Shown here in pieces: positions 1 to 4,160 of a stretch of DNA of 5,773 nt. The notes under the pieces were generated by a model that saw only the letters and a program-made list of their open reading frames with translations, searched no databases and was not told where the DNA came from. Origin of the DNA: Flavobacterium sp. (GTDB taxonomy: Bacteria; Bacteroidota; Bacteroidia; Flavobacteriales; Flavobacteriaceae). Numbering within the stretch: position 1 is the first letter of the stretch; every line of letters begins with the position of its first letter. The stretch lies in NCBI GenBank assembly GCA_015478765.1, contig JADMKR010000069.1:1-5773 (forward strand), in the 5' to 3' direction. Both the position numbers and the translations under genes were made by a program.

Positions 1-404
1 GCCTGGATGTACAAATAGACATGAGTCCGCCTTCCACCTTACGACAGGCAATTTCCACCGGCAAAGTCTCCTTCTTCCGCGCCAGCTGGATCGCCGATTA
101 TCCCGATGCTGAAAATTATCTGTCGCTTTTCTACAGCAAAAACTTCACGCCGAACGGCCCGAATTACACGCATTTCACAAACGCCGAGTTCGATAAACTG
201 TACGAGCAGGCATTTTTGGAAACCGACAATCAGGAACGCTATCGGTTATACCGACAAATGGATCAGCTGGCAATGGATGAAGCGCCGGTGATTCCGTTGT
301 TCTATGATAAAGTGGCGCGTTTCACCCGCAAGAATGTTCAGGGCGTTGGCATCAATCCTTTAAACTTACTAAGCCTGAAAAAAGTCAGGAAACTTGAGCG
401 TTAA
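1..404 (+). CDS. ABC transporter solute-binding protein, family 5 (OppA/DppA-like), C-terminal part
   Basis: This is the 3' end of a gene that begins outside the window. The frame is open from base 3 with no start needed, and 133 residues are visible before the TAA at 402-404. Family 5 solute-binding proteins capture peptides, or sometimes nickel or sugars, in the periplasm and hand them to an ABC permease. The visible part matches the end of the last lobe: SFFRASWIADYPDAENYL, then a segment rich in Tyr and Asn, then the helix with FDKLYEQA, the ERYRLYRQMDQLAMDEAP helix and the strand VIPLFY, and finally a short basic tail. The ATG at 21 is an internal methionine, because family-like sequence (LDVQID) continues upstream of it. 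The ligand cannot be told from this fragment. No permease or ATPase gene is in the window, so it may be an orphan binding protein or the last gene of its operon. Its 3' end overlaps the convergent membrane-protein gene by 20 bp. Confidence 0.88.
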   Translation, partial: LDVQIDMSPPSTLRQAISTGKVSFFRASWIADYPDAENYLSLFYSKNFTPNGPNYTHFTNAEFDKLYEQAFLETDNQERYRLYRQMDQLAMDEAPVIPLFYDKVARFTRKNVQGVGINPLNLLSLKKVRKLER

Positions 405-819
405 ACTTATTTTTTGGCAACGCCAGTTTTCCGCCGAGGTACGCCATTGGTATGTATGCCAGCAGCAAATCGGCCAAGATAAACCAAACGGGCGATGGAA
501 TCGTCATCACGGCCATGATGCCACCGATCAAAAATGCCACACCAATAATCAACGCACATCGCATTTTATGCGTTACAGCCAGTTTTGCGGCGACAACTGC
601 ACCTACAAATGTTCCGATCGCATGTGCCAGAAATGGCATTAAAAAGTGGATCGGCTCCATTAAACCTGCTGAAGCCTCGAGTCCTTCCGGCGTTGTAAAG
701 TCGGCTCCAGGCGGCGGTGCAATAAGATTCGGACTGATAAAAATTATAAGCCCGTTTACGAGTCCGCCGAAAATCAGCCCGACAATCACCGCGCCTACAT
801 TGCGTAAAGTTGGATTCAT
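385..819 (-). CDS. Small four-helix membrane protein of unknown function
   Basis: The product has 144 residues and about four hydrophobic segments, near 8-29, 57-79, 86-106 and 110-133, so it should be an inner-membrane protein with no large soluble domain. A loop rich in Pro and Gly (APPPGAD, about 34-40) follows the first helix, and the second helix carries a HFLMPFLAHAIGTFVGA segment (58-74). From memory, similar proteins with this loop and helix pattern are common in Bacteroidota, but I know of no assigned function. The ATG at 819 is preferred because hydrophobic sequence begins straight after a short basic start (MNPTLRN). It lies 28 bp downstream of the GlmU-like gene on the same strand and is probably cotranscribed with it. 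Its TGA stop (385-387) lies inside the 3' end of the convergent solute-binding protein gene. The overlapping plus-strand frames in this stretch have low-complexity, non-family translations and are taken as shadows. Confidence 0.8.
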   Translation of the reverse strand: MNPTLRNVGAVIVGLIFGGLVNGLIIFISPNLIAPPPGADFTTPEGLEASAGLMEPIHFLMPFLAHAIGTFVGAVVAAKLAVTHKMRCALIIGVAFLIGGIMAVMTIPSPVWFILADLLLAYIPMAYLGGKLALPKNKFNAQVS

Positions 820-847
820 ATCAAATGTTATTGGTTATTAAAGAGAA

Positions 848-2026
848 TTATTCGTCTTTTCTCCACTTTTTTGTTTGTTCGAAAACATGTTCCAAAATAG
901 CGGATTCCTTTTGGTCAAATTCCACATCGCGGCGTGACATTACAAGTCGGGCGGTTTCAAAGGCCTTTTTTGTAATGTACGTTGAAAAGCCGGCGGCGCC
1001 GCCCCAAGAGAAACTCGGTACGAAATTCCGTGGAAATCCGCTTCCGAAAATATTCGCGCTAACGCCTACGACGGTTCCCGTATTAAACATAGTGTTGATT
1101 CCGCATTTACTGTGATCGCCCATCATCAGTCCGCAGAATTGAAGCCCGGTTTTAGCAAAACCTTCTTTCTCGTAACTCCACAGTTTCACCTCTTCATAAT
1201 TGTTCTTCAGGTTTGAGTTATTGCTGTCGGCACCGATGTTGCACCATTCCCCTAAAACAGAATTGCCAAGAAATCCGTCGTGTCCTTTATTGGAATATCC
1301 GAACAAAACCGAATTGTTGACTTCGCCTCCGATCCGCGAATGCGGACCAACAGTTGTCGCACCATATACTTTAGTCGCGAGTTTTACCTGCGCATGTTCG
1401 CACAGCGCAAACGGCCCGCGTATGACCGAACCTTCCATTATTTCAGAATCCTTACCTATATATATAGGACCGGTTGAGGCGTTCAGGGTGACATATTCGA
1501 GTTTCGCACCTTCTTCAATGAAGATATTCTCGGGTGCAATGCAATTAACCGATTTTGGTATTGGTTGTGATACGCGGTCTTCTGTCAATAATTCAAAATC
1601 CTCGCGAATCGCCGCGTCATTTTTGGCGAATATATCCCATGTATGTTCAATGGTGAGACATTCATCTGTAAATTCAATATTTTCATACGAATCAAAATCG
1701 ACTTCTTCCTGCGTGTCCCGGGTGTAAAACGCGATGATATCGTCGTCCCGCATAATCATCTGGTTTGGCTCGAGGCTTTTCACCATTTCTGCCAGCACTT
1801 CATTTGGAAGGTAAGCCGCATTGATCATTACGTTTTCCTCCATTTCCACCATCGGGAATTTATCGGACAGGTATTCTTCGGTAAGAGTTGTGGTGGTTGA
1901 ACCCAGGTATTTTTCCCATTTTTCGCGTATAGTGAGTATGCCAACGCGTATATCGGCTACCGGGCGGGTGAATGTGAAGGGCAAAAGCGCATTGCGAACG
2001 ACGCCGTCAAACAATATATAATTCAT
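848..2026 (-). CDS. GlmU-like protein (alternative Bacteroidota UDP-GlcNAc pyrophosphorylase / acetyltransferase family)
   Basis: The 392-residue product resembles the Bacteroidota/Chlorobi GlmU-like family (TIGR03991 type), thought to replace GlmU in making UDP-GlcNAc for peptidoglycan and lipopolysaccharide in the cytoplasm. The N-terminus has the family signature LPFTFTRPVADIRVG (15-29) followed by ILTIREKWE, and lacks the usual nucleotidyltransferase loop G-x-G-T-R. From about 165 to 335 it becomes a left-handed beta-helix of hexapeptide repeats (for example IYIGKDSEIMEGSVI), with the conserved stretch KGHDGFLGN through NNSNLKNNY at 247-277. His249 lines up by eye with the catalytic His of the GlmU acetyltransferase domain (GH-x-x-[YF]-LG). 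The last 40 residues are predicted helix. Length is normal for the family. The start ATG (2024-2026) fits because the signature begins within 15 residues. No Shine-Dalgarno is visible. It lies after the rpmE2 terminator and 28 bp before the membrane-protein gene. Family membership is clear; the exact reactions are inferred from the family. Confidence 0.88.
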   Translation of the reverse strand: MNYILFDGVVRNALLPFTFTRPVADIRVGILTIREKWEKYLGSTTTTLTEEYLSDKFPMVEMEENVMINAAYLPNEVLAEMVKSLEPNQMIMRDDDIIAFYTRDTQEEVDFDSYENIEFTDECLTIEHTWDIFAKNDAAIREDFELLTEDRVSQPIPKSVNCIAPENIFIEEGAKLEYVTLNASTGPIYIGKDSEIMEGSVIRGPFALCEHAQVKLATKVYGATTVGPHSRIGGEVNNSVLFGYSNKGHDGFLGNSVLGEWCNIGADSNNSNLKNNYEEVKLWSYEKEGFAKTGLQFCGLMMGDHSKCGINTMFNTGTVVGVSANIFGSGFPRNFVPSFSWGGAAGFSTYITKKAFETARLVMSRRDVEFDQKESAILEHVFEQTKKWRKDE

Positions 2027-2031
2027 AAGAG

Positions 2032-2072
2032 AGTTTCAAAAGTTTAAAAGTCTAAAGTTACAAAGTTTTACA
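2032..2072. repeat. AT-rich degenerate tandem repeat, period 8-9 bp
   Basis: Five consecutive units can be read on the plus strand: AGTTTCAAA, AGTTTAAA, AGTCTAAA, GTTACAAA and GTTTTACA. They fill most of the gap between the rpmE2 terminator and the GlmU-like start codon, so they form the 5' untranslated region or promoter region of that gene. Runs of this AAGTTT/AAACTT kind are, from memory, frequent in flavobacterial spacers. No function is claimed. Confidence 0.5.
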
Positions 2073-2090
2073 TATTGATAGTAAAACAAA
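2061..2090 (-). promoter_or_regulatory. Possible promoter of the GlmU-like gene
   Basis: Read on the minus strand there is a TTTG (2087-2090), an 18-bp spacer, and AAACTTTG (2061-2068). This differs at one fixed position from the Bacteroidota -7 consensus TAnnTTTG. The spacer is the same as in the better rpmE2 promoter. The TTTG overlaps the end of the T-tract of the rpmE2 terminator. A separate promoter is expected because that terminator separates the two genes. The region is AT-rich, so chance matches are likely. Confidence 0.3.
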
Positions 2091-2117
2091 AAAGCCTTCC
2101 GTTTCGGGAAAGCTTTT
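2088..2117 (-). terminator. Rho-independent terminator after rpmE2
   Basis: On the minus strand, 25 bp past the rpmE2 stop, AAAAGC-T-TTCC pairs with GGAA-G-GCTTTT, with one mismatch in the middle and a short loop (CGAAAC). The right arm ends in a run of six T. The inner part can also fold as CCG-AAA-CGG with one bulge. Because the plus strand begins with A6 and ends with GCTTTT, the hairpin could also work weakly in the opposite direction. Confidence 0.8.
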
Positions 2118-2141
2118 CTATAATTTGAACATGAACTAAGA

Positions 2142-2393
2142 TTATTTTGCGTGCTTGGCGTATTTAGTCTTGAATTTGTCAATACGACCTGCAGTATCGA
2201 TAAGTTTCGATTTACCTGTGTAAAAAGGGTGTGAAGTTCTGGAAATCTCCATTTTCACTACCGGATATTCAACACCTTCATGTGTAATTGTTTCTTTTGT
2301 GTCGGCTGTGGATTTCGTGATGAACACTTCTTCATTTGACATGTCTTTAAAAGCGACCAGTCTGTAATTCTCCGGGTGGATTCCTTTTTTCAT
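2142..2393 (-). CDS. rpmE2: 50S ribosomal protein bL31, type B
   Basis: The 83-residue product is the large-subunit protein bL31, which helps form the bridge between the two ribosomal subunits. It is recognised from MKKGIHPENYR at the start, the VFITKST strand, and the conserved core EISRTSHPFYTGKSKLIDTAGRIDKF (about 49-74), with a basic tail. It contains no cysteine, so it is the zinc-free type B (C-minus) form rather than the CxxC form. The length is the usual one for Bacteroidota. The ATG at 2391-2393 gives the standard family N-terminus. No correctly spaced Shine-Dalgarno precedes it; an AAGGAG lies 29 nt upstream. A good promoter match about 110 nt upstream implies a long leader that contains two competing hairpins, and a clear terminator follows the gene, so it is probably transcribed mainly as a single-gene unit. 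Confidence 0.97.
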   Translation of the reverse strand: MKKGIHPENYRLVAFKDMSNEEVFITKSTADTKETITHEGVEYPVVKMEISRTSHPFYTGKSKLIDTAGRIDKFKTKYAKHAK

Positions 2394-2434
2394 TGTAAAT
2401 TTTATTTGTCGTTTTGCTGTTACTCCTTATGCTG

Positions 2435-2477
2435 CTTTTCACTTGACGGAAAAGGTATTAATTCATAACAACCTTTT
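2435..2477 (-). promoter_or_regulatory. Two mutually exclusive hairpins in the rpmE2 leader
   Basis: On the minus strand, in transcript order, AAAAGGT (2471-2477) can pair with ACCTTTT (2450-2456) around a 14-nt loop. The segment CTTTTC (2449-2454), which overlaps the second arm, can instead pair with GAAAAG (2435-2440) around the 8-nt loop CGTCAAGT. Both cannot form together. Neither is followed by a long T-tract. Ribosomal protein genes, including L31 genes in other phyla, often carry leader structures for feedback control, so this may be one. The stems are short (7 and 6 bp) and AT-rich, so chance is a real alternative. Confidence 0.4.
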
Positions 2478-2507
2478 TGTTTAAACTTTTTGTATTTTTC
2501 AAGTCCG

Positions 2508-2537
2508 CAAATTTACAACATTTTTCTTATAATCAAA
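2508..2537 (-). promoter_or_regulatory. rpmE2: Bacteroidota-type promoter of rpmE2
   Basis: On the minus strand there is TTTG at 2534-2537, an 18-bp spacer and TAAATTTG at 2508-2515. This is a full match to the known Bacteroidota primary-sigma consensus TTTG / TAnnTTTG with nearly standard spacing. Transcription should begin around 2502-2505, giving a leader of about 110 nt before the rpmE2 ATG. Confidence 0.65.
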
Positions 2538-2604
2538 TTTTTATATTGCTTTTTTTGTTTCGTCGCATCCGGTTGATTTTTAAACCTGTTAATAGCGGAA
2601 TTGT

Positions 2605-2612
2605 TATATTTG
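2605..2612 (+). promoter_or_regulatory. Probable -7 element for the DUF4199-glycosyltransferase operon
   Basis: TATATTTG matches TAnnTTTG exactly and ends 24 bp before the ATG at 2637. Transcription should start near 2617-2620, leaving a short AT-rich leader of about 20 nt. I see no convincing TTTG at the usual distance upstream; the nearest TTG (2573-2575) is 29 bp away, which is too far. The position also argues that the TTG at 2601 is not the start codon, since it would lie upstream of the transcript. Confidence 0.5.
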
Positions 2613-2636
2613 TTGACTAATCAAACCAATCAAATC

Positions 2637-3167
2637 ATGAATCCTATTGTCAAAAAGAATGGAACCACCTACGGTATTATGCTAGGTGTTTTCTCAATTT
2701 TACTAACTACAGTAATATATGTAGTAGATCTTGAACTATTCACCAGCATGTGGGTGGGTATTACCAGCATCATTATTTCACTTGCCATTGGTATAGTGCT
2801 TTTGTCGAAAACAAAAAAAGACATGAACGGTATCATTACCTTCAAAGAAGCGTTCACCACATATTTCCTCGCCGCCGTAATAGGCACAGCACTATCAATC
2901 CTGTTTACTATGTTGCTTTTCAATGTTGTTGACACTGAAGCGAAAACCACCCTGAACGATATTTCGGCACGATATACTCTCGAAGTCATGGAAAAATGGG
3001 GCGCGCCCGCAGAAGCGATCGATGAAACCAGAGCGGCACTTAAGGGAACAGATAATTATTCACCACTCAGCTTATTGAAGGGCATGGCCATAAGTTTAGT
3101 ACTGAGCGCAATTCTCGCACTGATCCTCGCTTTAATTTTCAAAAGTAAACCTGCTTATAAAGAATAA
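2637..3167 (+). CDS. DUF4199-type membrane protein
   Basis: The product has 176 residues with four predicted membrane segments, near 11-30, 38-56, 73-97 and 149-168. Between helices 2 and 3 is a short charged stretch followed by GIITFKEAF (65-73), the G-x-I-x-F-x-E-A-F pattern I associate with DUF4199. A soluble segment of about 50 residues (99-148) with Glu, Lys and Thr lies between helices 3 and 4. The biochemical function is unknown. The ATG at 2637 is chosen over the upstream TTG at 2601: the latter would add a polar tail (LYLLTNQTNQI) and would lie upstream of the likely transcription start. The TAA stop overlaps the ATG of the glycosyltransferase by one base (TAATG), so the two are probably translationally coupled. 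This suggests, but does not prove, that the two proteins act together in the membrane. Confidence 0.85.
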   Translation: MNPIVKKNGTTYGIMLGVFSILLTTVIYVVDLELFTSMWVGITSIIISLAIGIVLLSKTKKDMNGIITFKEAFTTYFLAAVIGTALSILFTMLLFNVVDTEAKTTLNDISARYTLEVMEKWGAPAEAIDETRAALKGTDNYSPLSLLKGMAISLVLSAILALILALIFKSKPAYKE

Positions 3168-4123
3168 TGGATCTATCTATTGTTATTCCGTTGCTCAACG
3201 AAGAAGAATCTTTGCAGGAACTCCATGACTGGATAGAATCGGTGATGCTGGCCAACAAGTATTCGTACGAAATTATTTTTATCGATGATGGCAGCACCGA
3301 TGATTCATGGGAAATCATTGAAAAACTCGCAGCGGCAAATAACAATGTCAAAGGAATCCACTTTTTGAAGAATTACGGCAAGTCACAAGCGTTACACGCC
3401 GGATTTGCCAAAGCATCGGGCGATGTAATTGTAACGATGGATGCCGACTTGCAGGATAATCCGGAGGAAATCCCCGAACTTTATAAAATGGTAACCGAAC
3501 AGCGGTACGACCTGGTATCGGGTTGGAAGAAAAAACGGTATGATTCATTATTTTCAAAGAATCTGCCGTCCAAACTTTTTAACTGGGCGGCCCGGAAAAC
3601 TTCGGGTGTAAAACTGAACGATTTCAACTGCGGATTGAAAGCTTACAAAAATACGGTGGTGAAAAACATCGAAGTTTCGGGTGAGATGCACCGATATATA
3701 CCGGTGCTCGCAAAAAACGCGGGATTCGGGAAAATAGGTGAAAAAGTTGTCCGCCATCAGGCGAGGAAATATGGCGAGACGAAATTTGGGATGGAGCGTT
3801 TCATCAACGGGTTTCTCGACCTGATTACCATTTGGTTCCTGTCCCGGTTCGGAAAACGGCCTATGCACTTGTTTGGAGCACTGGGCTCGATTATGTTTTT
3901 GATCGGATTTTTCTCTGCCGGATTTATCGGATTCAATAAATTATACCGTTTATACGAAGGACTGCCCACAGTTTTGATTGCCAATAACCCGTGGTTTTAC
4001 ATATCGCTTACCACCATGATCATCGGTACACAATTATTCCTGGCCGGTTTTCTGGGTGAAATCATTCTCCGCGCCCGAAACCAGCACGACCGCTATAAAA
4101 TTTCACAGATACTGAATTTCTAA
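3167..4123 (+). CDS. Family 2 glycosyltransferase, polyprenyl-phosphate type (DPM1/GtrB-like), membrane anchored
   Basis: The 318-residue product begins with a GT-A fold: LSIVIPLLNEEESL (3-16), the nucleotide-binding DDGSTDDS (40-47), NYGKSQALHAGF (69-80), and the metal-binding D-x-D in MDADLQDNPEEIPEL (Asp92, Asp94). Further family motifs are SGWKKKR (118-124), FNCGLKAY (153-160), EMHRYIP (173-179) and RHQARKYGETKF (196-207). Two C-terminal membrane helices follow, near 233-256 and 276-300. This architecture is that of enzymes which move a sugar from a nucleotide sugar to undecaprenyl or dolichyl phosphate on the cytoplasmic face, giving a lipid-linked sugar for envelope glycans or glycoproteins. 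The sugar cannot be told from sequence. All key acidic residues are present. The start ATG overlaps the stop of the DUF4199 gene by one base. A phosphohexomutase gene follows after 37 bp, consistent with a sugar-supply role. Confidence 0.92.
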   Translation: MDLSIVIPLLNEEESLQELHDWIESVMLANKYSYEIIFIDDGSTDDSWEIIEKLAAANNNVKGIHFLKNYGKSQALHAGFAKASGDVIVTMDADLQDNPEEIPELYKMVTEQRYDLVSGWKKKRYDSLFSKNLPSKLFNWAARKTSGVKLNDFNCGLKAYKNTVVKNIEVSGEMHRYIPVLAKNAGFGKIGEKVVRHQARKYGETKFGMERFINGFLDLITIWFLSRFGKRPMHLFGALGSIMFLIGFFSAGFIGFNKLYRLYEGLPTVLIANNPWFYISLTTMIIGTQLFLAGFLGEIILRARNQHDRYKISQILNF

Positions 4124-4160
4124 GAGAAACGATTTTTGCTGATTCTCAAAAATAAATACT

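Noticed and set aside
992..1003. 12-bp GC-rich palindrome GGCGGCGCCGCC
   Set aside because: It is coding sequence for the Gly-Gly-Ala-Ala-Gly stretch of the GlmU-like protein and has no neighbouring regulatory context.
1455..1468. Perfect 14-bp palindrome CCTATATATATAGG
   Set aside because: It lies inside the GlmU-like gene and is explained by the codons for PIYIG in a hexapeptide repeat; nothing else suggests an operator.
1200..1727. Plus-strand open frame of 175 codons opposite the GlmU-like gene
   Set aside because: It is fully antisense to a well-supported family member, and its translation is Ser-rich without recognisable motifs; a shadow frame.
3681..3698. Inverted repeat CACCG / CGGTG around an AT-rich loop
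   Set aside because: It lies within the conserved EMHRYIP motif of the glycosyltransferase, so the bases are explained by coding constraint.
4125..4147. Possible hairpin GAGAA...TTCTC followed by A-rich sequence after the glycosyltransferase gene
   Set aside because: Only five pairs around a loop of about 14 nt and no T-tract; too weak to call a terminator, and the next gene probably belongs to the same operon.
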